Positions 18,757 through 29,406 of a stretch of DNA of 64,000 nt are shown piece by piece. The stretch's first letter is position 1; every line of letters starts with the position of its first letter. The notes below the pieces were generated by a model. The model saw nothing but the letters and a program-made list of their open reading frames with translations, did no database searches and was not told the DNA's origin. Origin of the DNA: Ignavibacteriales bacterium (lineage in GTDB: Bacteria; Bacteroidota; Ignavibacteria; Ignavibacteriales; Melioribacteraceae). Made by a program: the position numbers and the translations under genes. The DNA is taken from NCBI GenBank assembly GCA_020635285.1, contig JACKAB010000007.1, positions 1 through 64,000 of the forward strand. Reading direction: 5' to 3'.

Positions 18757-20211
18757 ATGAAATTCAATATTAAAAAAGCAATAGTACTAATACTCATTAT
18801 GCCAACAATTTTTTTTGCGCAGAATGTTTCGCTTAGCGAGGCGATAAATTTAGCCTTAGAGAAAAACGAAAAAGTACAACAATATAAATCCAAACTTTCT
18901 GCAAAGGAGTTTGAAAACAAAGCTGCTTGGGGAAATTTTCTCCCATCAATCAATTTGCAGGGAAGTTACAATCATCTAGATGACAATTTGAAAATTGACC
19001 TAAGTCCCATTAGAAGCGCAATGATTCAGTTAAGTGCAAGTAGTCAAACAGAACTTTCCAATATTTATAATATTCTTGGCGGGAACACTGCTTTTACAGA
19101 TGTGCAGAAGTATTCGGTTTATAATCAATCTATTAATATACTTGAAAATGCTATTCCATCTTTTGTAGAAACATTAAAAAGACAAGATTATAATTCAGCC
19201 GCATTTGTAGCAACACAGCCTTTGTTTTTGGGTGGGAAATTAGTCGCAGCTAAAAAATATGCTTCGGCAGAAGAAAAGGCCTCTGCTTATGAGCTTCAAA
19301 AAATTGAGAATGAGATAATTACAGAAGTTTCTAAATCATACTTTCAAAATTTATTGCTAAAAGAAATAGTTGTTACAAGAAAAAAAGTTCTCTCGGGAAT
19401 GAAACAACATCAGCAGAATGCAAATAAGCTTTTTGAACAAGGGCTAATTGCTAACTATCACCTACTTAGAGCCGAAGTTGCTGTTGCCGAAGCAGAACGA
19501 AATTTAACTAATGACCAAAACAATTTAGAATTAGCGGTAATTTCTTTTAAGTCCCTTGTGGGCCTAGAAGACAACGAAATTATAAATTTTACCGATAGCT
19601 TGAAATTCAACGAATTAGCTTATACACTTAATCAATATTTAACAGAAGCAGAAATAAATCAGCCAATAATTAAAATGATTGAGCAAAAGAAAATTTCTGC
19701 AGAGCAAAATTACAACGTTGCTAGGTCAGAGTTTCTTCCCCAAGTTGCCGCATTTGGTAAGTATGAGCTGTATCCAGAATATTTATCTGCTTTAGAACCA
19801 CGATGGGCTGTTGGAGTTCAAGCCAAGTTTAATCTGTTTAATGGATTTAAAGATTATCTAAAGCTGCAAAGTGCTTCAGCTATTGAAGAGGAAGTTGATC
19901 ATATCCAAAAAGGCACGGTTAAAAATATCAATTTGTGGATAAATAAATCTTATAGAGATGTTAAAAATAGTGCCGATGAGTTCACCAAATTAATTTCAAC
20001 ACTAAAACTAGCCGAAGAAAATTATAGACAAAACTCAAAACGATTTAACAGCGGTATGGGTACTTCTATAGAAGTTATAGATGCAAGACTCACATTAGAA
20101 AAAATAGAAATAGACAGGAGTATTGCTTTGTTCAATTATTACAGTGCAATAGCGGATCTTGAAAACGCATCAGGCAAAAGTATTGAGTTATTAAAAATTT
20201 GGAATAAATAG
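18757..20211 (+). CDS. TolC-family outer membrane protein
   Basis: A 484-residue protein with a signal peptide (FNIKKAIVLILIMPTIFFAQ) and the TolC start NVSLSEAINLALEKNEKVQQ. Long helical stretches with FVATQPLFLGGKLVAAKKYA and VGVQAKFNLFNGFKDYLKLQ mark the two repeats. It begins an operon continuing with a HlyD adaptor and two ABC-2 permeases, and supplies the outer-membrane exit channel. The gene is intact. Confidence 0.92.
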   Translation: MKFNIKKAIVLILIMPTIFFAQNVSLSEAINLALEKNEKVQQYKSKLSAKEFENKAAWGNFLPSINLQGSYNHLDDNLKIDLSPIRSAMIQLSASSQTELSNIYNILGGNTAFTDVQKYSVYNQSINILENAIPSFVETLKRQDYNSAAFVATQPLFLGGKLVAAKKYASAEEKASAYELQKIENEIITEVSKSYFQNLLLKEIVVTRKKVLSGMKQHQQNANKLFEQGLIANYHLLRAEVAVAEAERNLTNDQNNLELAVISFKSLVGLEDNEIINFTDSLKFNELAYTLNQYLTEAEINQPIIKMIEQKKISAEQNYNVARSEFLPQVAAFGKYELYPEYLSALEPRWAVGVQAKFNLFNGFKDYLKLQSASAIEEEVDHIQKGTVKNINLWINKSYRDVKNSADEFTKLISTLKLAEENYRQNSKRFNSGMGTSIEVIDARLTLEKIEIDRSIALFNYYSAIADLENASGKSIELLKIWNK

Positions 20212-20219
20212 GAGAAGGA

Positions 20220-21195
20220 ATGAAAATTCAAAAAAGTAGATTAGTGCTTTCTATACCGCTCATTATAATTTTTACTGCAATTGTTTTTTGGGCAGCTGGA
20301 ATAAACAATAATGGAAACTACAAGATTGGGATTGTTGAAATCGATGAAGTAGACGTTGCTTCAAAAATTCAGGAAGAATTGAGGAGTTAAAAGTAAGAGA
20401 AGGAGATCACGTTTTCAAGGTCAAGTTCTTGCAAGGCTTGAATCAAAAGAAATAGATGCTAAGGTTGGACAAGCAAAAGGTGTGTTGGAAGCGGCCAAAA
20501 GCAAACTTGATATGGCAAACAAAGGTGCCCGGGATGAAGAAAAAATTGCAACTGAGAAATTATTTATGCAGGCAAAACATCAATTTGAATTTGCGAGCAA
20601 AACAAAAGAACGGTTTGATAATTTGTATAAGGACTCTGTTATATCTCATCAAGAATATGATGAAATAACTTTTAAGTATAACGCTGCAAAAGATCAAATG
20701 GAAGCGGCAGAAGCCAAATATAATATGGTGATGAAAGGCGCTCGTGACGAAGAAAAAAGTGCAGCAGAAGGTTTATACCATCAAGCTGAAAATGCTTATA
20801 ACGAAGCTATGGCATATCACTCAGAGTTACAATTAATTTCTCCAATCGATGGACAAATTTCAAACAAAATTGCTGATCAAGGTGAAATTATTGCAAGTGG
20901 TTATCCGGTTTTTACAATTATAAACCCTAAAGAATATTATATCGTTCTTCAAATCAGAGAAGATGAGTTGAACAATATTAAAATGGGTGATTATTTTTAT
21001 GGAACAATCTCTGCATTAGAAAATAAGCAAATTGAGTTTAAGGTAACATATATCTCTCCAATGGCTGATTTTGCAACATGGAGACCAACTAATCAAAAAG
21101 GTGATTTTGACTTAAAAACATTTGAAATTCATTTGAAAAGTGATGAGCCGATAGAAAATATTAGACCGGGAATGACTGTTAAAATTAGCTTGTAG
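20220..21195 (+). CDS. HlyD-family membrane fusion protein (two frameshifts)
   Basis: The protein starts MKIQKSRLVLSIPLIIIFTA, an inner-membrane anchor, with GGAGAAGGA upstream of the ATG at 20220. One indel near 20372 and another near 20417 must be corrected to read the lipoyl half-motif RIEELKVREGDHV, KGQVLARLES. Then come two long coiled-coil helices containing repeated ANKGARDEEK and VMKGARDEEK elements, the second lipoyl half LISPIDGQISNKIADQGEII, and a barrel domain ending IRPGMTVKISL. The adaptor links the ABC-2 permeases that follow to TolC. Confidence 0.85.
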
Positions 21196-21203
21196 AAACA
21201 AAA

Positions 21204-22388
21204 ATGAAATCAATAAATAAAATAATAATACGCGAGTTTAAAAGAATTAGGGAAAGGAAAACTTTATTTCTATTAGAAATAGTTTTTCCTGTTATTCTCT
21301 TTTTTCTTTTTGCAGAAATTTACAAAGAAGAATTAATAAGAGAATTGCCGGTCGCAATTTATGATGAAGATTCCTCCGGTTTAAGCAGAACAGTTGCAAG
21401 ATTTATTGACTCATCTCCCACAATGCAAATAACAGAAAATCTAAATTCGGTTGAAGATATAAAAAACGAATTTAAAAAAGGCAGAATACAAGGGGCATTT
21501 GTTTTTCCAAGAAACTTTGAAAAAAATATTAAATCCGGAAAAAACTCAAGCGTTATCGTTTACAAAAACTCAACAAATATATTAGTCGGAAATTATTTGT
21601 ATAAGGAAAGTGCAGCGATAATAAAAACAGCCTCTGCAGGAGCAGTATTAAAAAAATTAAAGTCTGCCGGGCTTTCAAATGAGCAGGCAATGGCTGTTGT
21701 GAATCCGATTCAAATTGAAACTGCTTCGCTATACAATCCGAATTATAGTTATGAAAATTACTTAATGCCGGGACTTGTAACCTTTACACTTCAAATGATG
21801 GTAATGCTTGCTGCGGTAATTGTTATTAGTTCTGAATATACACATCACACTTTTGGCGAGTTAATAGAATTAGCTGAAGATAAAGCATATAAAATTGTGA
21901 TAGGCAAAAGTATTCCACATTTGCTAATTCATTTCGGATCAATAATTTTAATAATAGGAGTAATATTTCCATTATACAATATTGTAGTAAAAGGATCATT
22001 ATTTACTTTGCTCATATTAATTGTCGCTTTCATTTTTGCATCATTTCTAATGGGATTATTAATTTCAACAATTTTTAATGATCAATTGCTAGCAACCGAA
22101 ATAGCGGTATTTATTAATACGCCTGCTTTTATTTTTAGCGGATTCACATTTCCTATTTGGGGAATGCCCTTTATTCATACCATATTTGCTCAGATTTTAC
22201 CATTCACTCACTTTTTAGAAGCCTTCTTAAAAGTATATCAAATGGGAGCCTCTTTGGCAGATATTTCTAATCAACTGATAATTCTTAGTCTATTTGGGAT
22301 TGTATCAATTGTTGGAACAATGATCGCTCTAAAAATAAAAATGCATAATCAAATGCAAATTACTTCTCCAGTATTTCAGGCGGAATAA
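21204..22388 (+). CDS. ABC-2 type transporter permease
   Basis: A 394-residue permease of the YbhS/YhhJ type. A first membrane helix (LFLLEIVFPVILFFLFAEIY) is followed by a large periplasmic domain (about residues 40-180) and a C-terminal bundle of five helices, including the family motif HHTFGELIELAEDKAYKIVIGKS in the coupling region and PAFIFSGFTFPIWGMP. It is followed immediately by a second, related permease, which together would form a heterodimer. No ATP-binding subunit is encoded in this operon. The gene starts 8 bases after the HlyD stop. Confidence 0.88.
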   Translation: MKSINKIIIREFKRIRERKTLFLLEIVFPVILFFLFAEIYKEELIRELPVAIYDEDSSGLSRTVARFIDSSPTMQITENLNSVEDIKNEFKKGRIQGAFVFPRNFEKNIKSGKNSSVIVYKNSTNILVGNYLYKESAAIIKTASAGAVLKKLKSAGLSNEQAMAVVNPIQIETASLYNPNYSYENYLMPGLVTFTLQMMVMLAAVIVISSEYTHHTFGELIELAEDKAYKIVIGKSIPHLLIHFGSIILIIGVIFPLYNIVVKGSLFTLLILIVAFIFASFLMGLLISTIFNDQLLATEIAVFINTPAFIFSGFTFPIWGMPFIHTIFAQILPFTHFLEAFLKVYQMGASLADISNQLIILSLFGIVSIVGTMIALKIKMHNQMQITSPVFQAE

Positions 22389-22391
22389 AGA

Positions 22392-23594
22392 ATGAAGAAT
22401 TTTAATACAATAAAGAAAATATTTATTAGAGAGTTAAGATTAGTTTCTAAAGACATTAACATAATTTCCGTGGTGCTTCTTGCTCCTTTATTTTATTCGT
22501 TTTTTATGGTTCCATCTATTATAATAAAGTAGAAACCAATGTAGAAATTTCAATAATGGATCTTGATAACTCAGCTACCTCAAATAAACTAATTAGATAT
22601 TTGGATTCGCACCAATCTATTTCAGTAACCGGAAAGATTTCTAATTTAGAAGAAGGAAACAAAGAATTAATTTCAGAAGAATCAAAAGCGATTGTTTGCT
22701 TTCCAAAGGGATTTGAAGAAACATTAAAAAAAGGAAAGCGGGGAGAAATAAAAATATATTTAAACGGGACCAGATTTTTGGTTTCTAATGATTTAAACAA
22801 AGCAATAAATGAAGTAATAGGATATGCGAATGCGGGCATTAGTTTAAAATATTTTGAAACAAAAGGTTATAACAGAGGCCAAGCGGTTGAGATGATTGAT
22901 CCAATAAAAATGGATGTTAGACCACTCTTTAATTTCACAGAGTCATATGGTGATTTTTTAATTCCGGCGGTTCTTGTATTAATTCTACAACAAACTTTAC
23001 TGATTGGTCTTTCTGAAAGCATAGCTAAAGAAAGGGAAACAAATTCATTTGAAGGATTAAGCAGACTGGCAAATTGGAACCCGAACTTATTGATACAAGG
23101 GAAAGGATTGTTTTACATGTTCCTGTTTGGTTCATACGGATTTTTCTTTTTCATAATAAATTTTTATGTCTTCAAAATTCCAAACAGAGGAGAATTTATT
23201 CCTCTATTTATTTTTACATCTTTACTAATTCTTTCTGTGATTTACCTTTCAATTTTCATCTCATCTTTCTTTCATAGAAAAAATAGTTTCACTTCAATTT
23301 TTAACATTAACATCTTATCCGGTGTTTTTAATTTCTGGCTACAGTTGGTTGTATCAATCGCTTCCATTTTATTTAAAGGGATTAACAAATATAATTCCAA
23401 GCACGCCTTATTTTGCAGCTTTTACACGTATAACCCAAATGGGAGCGGGATTAAACGATGTCCTGCCGGAATTGATTCACTTAACTCTACTTGCAATTGC
23501 TGGTTATGTTTTAGCTTATTTTAGGATAAATACAATAATGAAAGAATCACAAAAAAATCAATTTTTGCTAAACAATAGTTTAAAAACAACTTAA
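22392..23594 (+). CDS. Second ABC-2 type permease (frameshifted)
   Basis: This is a paralogue of the preceding permease, beginning at the ATG at 22392, three bases after it. The first membrane helix (INIISVVLLAPLFYSF) breaks near 22510. The frame from 22556 covers the periplasmic domain (SATSNKLIRYLDSHQSISVT) and the start of the bundle (GDFLIPAVLVLILQQTLLIG). It breaks again near 23320 and ends with SGYSWLYQSLPFYLKGLTNI and a final helix. Both breaks lie in or near short T runs. It is likely the partner subunit of the exporter. Confidence 0.82.
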
Positions 23595-23609
23595 CATAAG
23601 AGGTATATA

Positions 23610-24142
23610 ATGAAAAAACTACTTGTCTTTTTAACAATTATGATTGCAACCACAAACATTTTTTCCTCAATCATCAAACTTTTCTGTTGGCGTGATTGGC
23701 TCACACTTTCATAATGATTCAAACGAAAACAAAATCAGCGAGGCTGATAATCCTTATGGATACGGACTTGTGATTAGCAAAGGAATTACTAAAGATTTTT
23801 CAATTGCATTAACCGGTGAATATATGCAAGGTGATTTAAAAGCGGACTTGGTGAAGAAAAAGATCTTCGTTTTCACTTTACGGGAATTATACATCCATTT
23901 ACATTTGATTCTTTTCAACCATATTTATCGGGTGGATTTGTTTATACACATCGCAACTTTAATTACGATAGCAACGTTCAAAAATCAGATGACTCCGAGG
24001 ATTTAATTAACGGAAGAGTGGGAATGGGAGTAAACGTTCCAATCCTAAAAATCTTTTTGTTAATGGAGACTTAGGCATGTATACAGATGGCTATGGATAT
24101 GTTGGCTGGGGCAGTAATTTAGGATTTAGAATAGGTTTATAA
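23610..24142 (+). pseudogene. Small outer-membrane beta-barrel-like protein, frameshifted
   Basis: The ATG at 23610 opens a signal peptide (KKLLVFLTIMIATTNIFS). After a correction near 23665 the frame reads SSNFSVGVIGSHFHNDSNEN and DFSIALTGEYMQGDLK. Further changes near 23855 and 24045 give TFDSFQPYLSGGFVYTHRNF and NLFVNGDLGMYTDGYGYVGW, and it ends GSNLGFRIGL. Alternating hydrophobic/aromatic strands and the closing pattern fit an OmpA/OmpW-size barrel of about 176 residues. It follows the exporter genes by 15 bases, so it is probably in that operon. Confidence 0.6.
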
Positions 24143-24234
24143 TCGTTTGTTAATTTATAAAAACCAAAACTTGTAAAAAGGCTGTAATTCTCTTTAGTTT
24201 ATTGTTGTGGGACTCATTTAACTTTAGGGAAATT

Positions 24235-24698
24235 ATGGCCTTTTCTAATTATATAAACGTATTAAATAAATTATCAAAAAGACACAAAACCAAATTGGGG
24301 TATAATGACTCCGCAGCATATGGTTGAGCATCTAATCCTTGCGGTTCAATCCAGCACAGAAAAAATTATTTTTGATAGATTTATAACCCCTTTAGATAAG
24401 CTTGCTATTTCAAAGAGATTTTTAAATAGTTCTCGCCCACTACCAAAACTATTTGTAAATGAAGTAATAAGCGAAGTAATAGGTGAAGGATTAATACCTC
24501 TTATTAATGATGACTTATCTTCTGCAATAAAAGAGTTAGAAAAAGAAGTAGAATACTTTGATGAATATTTTACTAGAAATCCTGAAGCAAAACCAATCAA
24601 CGCAACTTTCGGTCCGCTAAATTATGAGGAGGAGTGGGTTGTTTTTCATAACAAGCACTTTCACACATCACTTAACTCAGTTTGGACTTTTGGAATAA
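24235..24698 (+). CDS. DUF1569/DinB-like protein (two frameshifts)
   Basis: The main frame reads GIMTPQHMVEHLILAVQSST and later EAKPINATFGPLNYEEEWVVFHNKHF, a pattern I associate with DUF1569, a four-helix DinB-like group with His ligands in QHMVEHL and HNKHF. An indel near 24290 links it upstream to the ATG at 24235 (MAFSNYINVLNKLSK). Removing one C near 24663 gives the natural end HHLTQFGLLE at 24698. It converges with the GH5 gene ending six bases away. Function of the family is unknown, with a metal site predicted. Confidence 0.6.
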
Positions 24699-24704
24699 TC
24701 GAAT

Positions 24705-25618
24705 TTAGTAATTCCTCATTCCACTTTTTGTTTTAATATCATATGCCCCAAAACCAGCACCAAACTCCCAATAAATACAGCTGAAATTATATTTTTCTGC
24801 TGTGCAGGCAACATGATTAGTCCACAAACTCGTGAGCCTAAGTCGGCTTTATAATAAGCACCAAATTCTCCTAAGTTAATAGGGACTTTATTTTGATAGC
24901 CCAATCAGATACATATTTAAAATGTTTATCAATTTTATTTTTCTGCTTAATTGTATTCAACCATTTTGTACCTAAAAACAAATTGCTAAACCAAACCCAT
25001 TCAGCACCTTGGTGAGTAAAAGCGGAAAGGTTTATAATAATGGAAAGTAACAATTAGGTTTTCATTAGCTTGTGGCAATTCTAATTTTTTAAGCCCTCAA
25101 TATTATTCCACCTTGCCGGACCAATCAAAATAGTTCTGTTTGGGTTGGAAGCGCGAACAATATAAATAGCTTCGGTCAGAAATAAATTCCATTTTTAGGA
25201 GTTAGTCGGAAAGATGGTTCATTCAATAATTCAAAAACAAATTGTTTGAATAATTTTTAAAGCGCTCACTTATTTGTTTCCACAAGAACAAATACTTTTT
25301 TTTATGTTTGTTTGGATTTCTAAAAGTTCATTAAAATGATGAACATTTACTATTACAATTAATTCTGCTTCCAAGCTTGTTTAATAACAAGATCAATACG
25401 AACAAAAAGTCTTCGCTTATTGTAAATGGAAAACTTTTTTCTGAATGAGCTGACCATTTTATTGGAATTCTTACAGAGGAAAAGCCGGCCTTTTTAATAA
25501 TGGTGAAATATTCTTTTTCAATAGTAAGTCCCCAATCACCTTCGTGCGGAGCTTCTAAGGCATTCCCAATATTTATTCCTTTGCCAATCTTTTTTTTTTG
25601 TTCAAACGACGAAGACAT
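24705..25618 (-). pseudogene. Glycoside hydrolase family 5 (endoglucanase-like), frameshifted
   Basis: Fragments on the minus strand assemble into a GH5 TIM-barrel. From the start at 25618 these are IGKGINIGNALEAPHEGDWG and FSSVRIPIKWSAHSE. Then, in other frames, come NPNRTILIGPARWNNIEGLK, NLIVTFHYYKPFRFTHQGAE with the catalytic-loop His/Tyr, and VPINLGEFGAYYKADL, where the Glu of GEFG is the expected nucleophile. The end is YNFSCIYWEFGAGFGAYD. At least four indels interrupt it (near 25390, 25330-25260, 25060, 24905 and 24845). No signal peptide is present at the chosen start. The family cleaves beta-1,4-glucans. Confidence 0.75.
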
Positions 25619-25696
25619 AAAAATTATTTATATTTTGGTTTGTTAATTGAATAGACAAAGTTAATATTAATCCACGTATTTAATTTGAGGTATTTC

Positions 25697-26603
25697 TTGA
25701 AATCTAAAACACTCGTTTTTTTGTTTTAATATTAATCGCACATCTTTTTCTTGCACAAATAAAGAAGAGGAAATTTTAATCTCTCCAGAATACAAAAAAA
25801 GAAATAAATGATTGGCATCAAAAAGAATAGATAATTTAAAGAAAGAAACCGGCTGGCTTAATCTGGTTGGGCTTTATTGGCTTGATGAAGGCAATAATAC
25901 TTTTAGCTCGAGGTGATAAAAACAAAATTATATTTCCCAAAAAGCTCCTGAAAAACTCGGAAACCTTATCAAGAAAGATTCAACAATAATGTTTATTTCC
26001 GAAAACAATGTAGCTGTTTTACTAAACGGAGAAAAAGTTACAAAGATTGAAATGAAAGCAGATATAACCGGCGAACCTACAATTTTAGAAAATGAATCTT
26101 TGCGTTGGTTTATTATCAAGCGCGGAGAAAAATATGGAATTAGATTAAGAGATTTAGAGGCGGAGTTAGTTAAAAATTTTGAAGGTATTGAAAGATTTCC
26201 AATAAATCCCAAATGGAAAATAAATGCAAAATTTATTCCTTATGATAAACCAAAAGAAGTATCAATACCAACAATACTTGGCACAGTTGAAAAAGATTTT
26301 TCTCCCGGTAAACTAGACTTTAGTATTGATGAAAAACAATATTCATTAGAGCCGACATCAGCCGGTGAAGGTTTGTTTGTTGTTTTTGCAGACTTAACAA
26401 GCGGTGAGGAAACCTATGGCGCAGGCCGATTCTTATACGTTGATGGACCAGATACAAATAACAATGTAATTCTAGATTTTAACAAAGCATACAATCCACC
26501 TTGTGCTTTTACAAAATATGCCACATGTCCTTTGCCTTCTGATGAAAATAAATTAAGAGTTAGAATTGAAGCGGGTGAGAAAAATTACGGAGATGGGCAT
26601 TAA
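25697..26603 (+). pseudogene. DUF1684 lipoprotein, frameshifted in its N-terminal third
   Basis: The long frame from 25989 covers the DUF1684 core, including FAKYATCPLP-like CAFTKYATCPLPSDENKLRV, GAGRFLYVDGPDTNNNVILD and YNPPC, and ends GEKNYGDGH. Upstream, correcting several indels between 25715 and 25920 gives a lipoprotein signal (VFLFLILIASFSC) and the conserved WHQKRIDNLKKETGWLNLVG, LYWLDEGNNTF. The likely start is TTG at 25697 with GAGG upstream. Family function is unknown. Its stop overlaps the end of the convergent kinase gene by four bases. Confidence 0.75.
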
Positions 26604-29233
26604 TTAGTCAACAGCTCAGATTGAGGTTTTAAAAAGGTAACGGTAAATGTACTTCCAACACCTTTTTTGCTTTCTACTTCTATCGTTCCGTTATTTAACT
26701 CGAGATATTTTTTTACAAGGGCTAATCCTAAACCGTTTCCTTCATAAGATCTAGTATAACCCATCTCTTCTTGAAGAAAAGGATCAAACAAGGTCGGTAA
26801 AAATTCACTAGAAATACCAATTCCAGTATCAATTATTTTTACAATTAAGCGATCGTCAACAGAATCAATATTAATAGTAATGCTTCCAGCCTTCGTATAT
26901 TTTATTGCATTGTCTATAAGGTTAATAAACAACTGAGTAATTGTATATTCATCAGCTACTAAATTTGTACTGCCAGCCAAATTATTAATAGTTAAGTTTA
27001 AATTCTTTTGATCTGCTGCTCGTTTAAATTCTTTATAAAGAGGATTAAGAATATTATCAACCAGGGATAATAATTCCATATTTAATTCATAAGCACCAGC
27101 TTGCAACTGAGACATATTTATTATTGAATCGATAGTTCTAATTAATCTTCTGCTTCCATTATCAATCATTTCAAAAGAAGAATTAATATCCTCGCTCGTA
27201 TTGTCTCCCAAATCAGATTTAATAAGAGAGACAAAGTTCAGTATAGTATTTATTGGCGTTCGTATTTCATGAGACATTCCTGCAAGGAAATCGGACTTTA
27301 ATTTGTCAGATTGTTCGGCTTTTTCTTTCGCTTTAATTAAAAGCTCAGCATCTTGCTTTCTTTCGGAAATATCACGAACATTTGCCAATACAAAATCATC
27401 TTTACCAAGTGTTATCTTTGATAGAAAAACCTCAACATCAAAAACATACTTATCTCCTGGCCGCATTGCTTTCCACTCAAACATATGGGTTTTATTGTAA
27501 TTTACAACATTGCTCCAATAGCCATGAACCATTTCAAATGAGTTCTCATTGCTGGAAATATCTTCAATTGATATAGCAAGAGCGGATTCTTTACTTATAT
27601 TATATAGATCCAAAACTTTATTATTTACATTAACGATTTTGCCATTTATATCATGTATGAAAATAGCATCATATACATTGTCAAAAATGGTTTGCTGTCT
27701 TTCGCCTGATTCTCTTAATTCTGCTTCGGCAAACTTACTTAAAGAGATGTCTTCAACAGTACCTTCAAAAACAGCCTCGCCATTTTCTTCACTATCTAAT
27801 CTTGCACTTTCGCGGATGAAAATAATAGAACCATCTTTTTTTCTCCATTCAGATTCAAAACCAATTAAACTCCCATTATTTTTTAATCTGGTTAGGAACT
27901 CTTCTTTCTGATTCGGATTAACATATCCAGATCCATTTAAATGTCTATTTTTAAGTTCATCTAATGAATCAAATCCCAGCATTTTAATTAAAGCATTATT
28001 TGCAAAGAGTATATTACCCTCAAGAGTGCTTTTGTAAATTCCCAAAGAGGCATTCTCGAAAAGACTTCTAAAACGTTTTTCACTTTCAGCCAATTTTTCT
28101 TCCATCTGCTTTCGTAAAGTGATATCCTGTTTTATAGCAATAAAATGTGTGATTTCCCCAGAATCATTACCAGTTACTGGAGTTATTATCATTTCTTCGT
28201 AATAAAGGTCTCCATTTTTCTTTTTATTAATTATTTCACCAGACCACACACGACCATTTAATATTGTTGACCAAATATTTTTATAGAAAATCTTATCATG
28301 TTTTCCGGAGTTTAAGAGTCTTGGATTTTTTCCTATAACTTCTTCAGAACTAAATCCAGTAAGATTTGAAAAAGCATTATTACTCCAAATTATATTACCA
28401 TCTTTGTTTAAGATAACTATACTATTTGCCGCAGACTCAAGAGCCTTACTTTGTAGCATAAGTTTTTCTTGTACAAGACCCATTGCTTGATCGCCTTCAT
28501 AGATCTTCATGTTAAGATTAATATTTGCGTCCAATGATTTTTTAAGCAGCATGTTTTGGAAGAAATCTTTTCTAGCATAATATTCTAATGTGTATGAAAT
28601 TATCATCCCAACAAAATTGGTTGCAATCAAAAAGGCATTGCTGATAAGCACGGTTTCAAAATCAAGATTAATTATTGTGAAAATTGCAAGATCATAAAGG
28701 AGCAAGGTAATAACTCCTGAAATGGATGCCCAAAGAAACCTAAGCTTGAGAAAAGAGTAGCTCCAAAAATAGACTATAATTATCCCGACATAATATGAAT
28801 TGTTTAATTTCGGTTGCGCAATGATTATATAATAAATAATTGTTGATGCAACAGTTATTGCAGTAAGCGCTATCATGGGCTGAGAGATATTTGCAAATTT
28901 TGCTTTATTGACGACCGTTAGAGTTAGAACGACAATTAACCAAGTTACGCCAAACCGCACTGCTATAAAATGAAAAATATATTCGGGTACTAGTATGTAA
29001 TCAAGAAAGAAGAAAGAGGAATAGAAAATAGCGCCAACCAACATTGCTGCATTAATTTTTCCAATTGAATCTTTATAATAATGTGCAAGAAACAGCTTTT
29101 CCAGTTCACTTGGGAATGATAATGTAAAAGGATTTAGTTTTACAGTATCATTTTTTTTACCAGATTCTGAATAATCCTGATTATCAGATTCCCACGTAAA
29201 CATTCTATTTATTATGTTTTTTAAATATCTCAA
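26600..29233 (-). CDS. Membrane-bound three-PAS histidine kinase
   Basis: An intact 877-residue sensor kinase. Residues about 60-220 form six hydrophobic segments with no large periplasmic loop, so the sensor is embedded in the membrane. Three PAS domains follow (about 261-380, 385-505 and 512-627), each ending in the DIT/DIS motif. The HisKA domain has the phospho-acceptor His655 in AGMSHEIRTPINTIL. The ATPase domain has the N box (LIDNAIKY), DTGIGIS and GNGLGLALVKKYLEL. No receiver domain is present, so it must signal to a separate response regulator. It lies 170 bases downstream of the REC-PAS kinase gene and is closely related to it. Confidence 0.9.
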   Translation of the reverse strand: MRYLKNIINRMFTWESDNQDYSESGKKNDTVKLNPFTLSFPSELEKLFLAHYYKDSIGKINAAMLVGAIFYSSFFFLDYILVPEYIFHFIAVRFGVTWLIVVLTLTVVNKAKFANISQPMIALTAITVASTIIYYIIIAQPKLNNSYYVGIIIVYFWSYSFLKLRFLWASISGVITLLLYDLAIFTIINLDFETVLISNAFLIATNFVGMIISYTLEYYARKDFFQNMLLKKSLDANINLNMKIYEGDQAMGLVQEKLMLQSKALESAANSIVILNKDGNIIWSNNAFSNLTGFSSEEVIGKNPRLLNSGKHDKIFYKNIWSTILNGRVWSGEIINKKKNGDLYYEEMIITPVTGNDSGEITHFIAIKQDITLRKQMEEKLAESEKRFRSLFENASLGIYKSTLEGNILFANNALIKMLGFDSLDELKNRHLNGSGYVNPNQKEEFLTRLKNNGSLIGFESEWRKKDGSIIFIRESARLDSEENGEAVFEGTVEDISLSKFAEAELRESGERQQTIFDNVYDAIFIHDINGKIVNVNNKVLDLYNISKESALAISIEDISSNENSFEMVHGYWSNVVNYNKTHMFEWKAMRPGDKYVFDVEVFLSKITLGKDDFVLANVRDISERKQDAELLIKAKEKAEQSDKLKSDFLAGMSHEIRTPINTILNFVSLIKSDLGDNTSEDINSSFEMIDNGSRRLIRTIDSIINMSQLQAGAYELNMELLSLVDNILNPLYKEFKRAADQKNLNLTINNLAGSTNLVADEYTITQLFINLIDNAIKYTKAGSITINIDSVDDRLIVKIIDTGIGISSEFLPTLFDPFLQEEMGYTRSYEGNGLGLALVKKYLELNNGTIEVESKKGVGSTFTVTFLKPQSELLTN

Positions 29234-29406
29234 GCTGATGGATTTATGTTTTTAATTGATTTTACCAATATAGATTAATTGATAGAGTTATAATCGAAAA
29301 TATAGAGGTATTAATTATGGAGATTTTAAATAATTAGAAGATAACTTTTAGTTTAAAAATCCAATTGCTTTTGGGGAAAAGTAGGTCCCAAGTTAATTTA
29401 TTGGGA

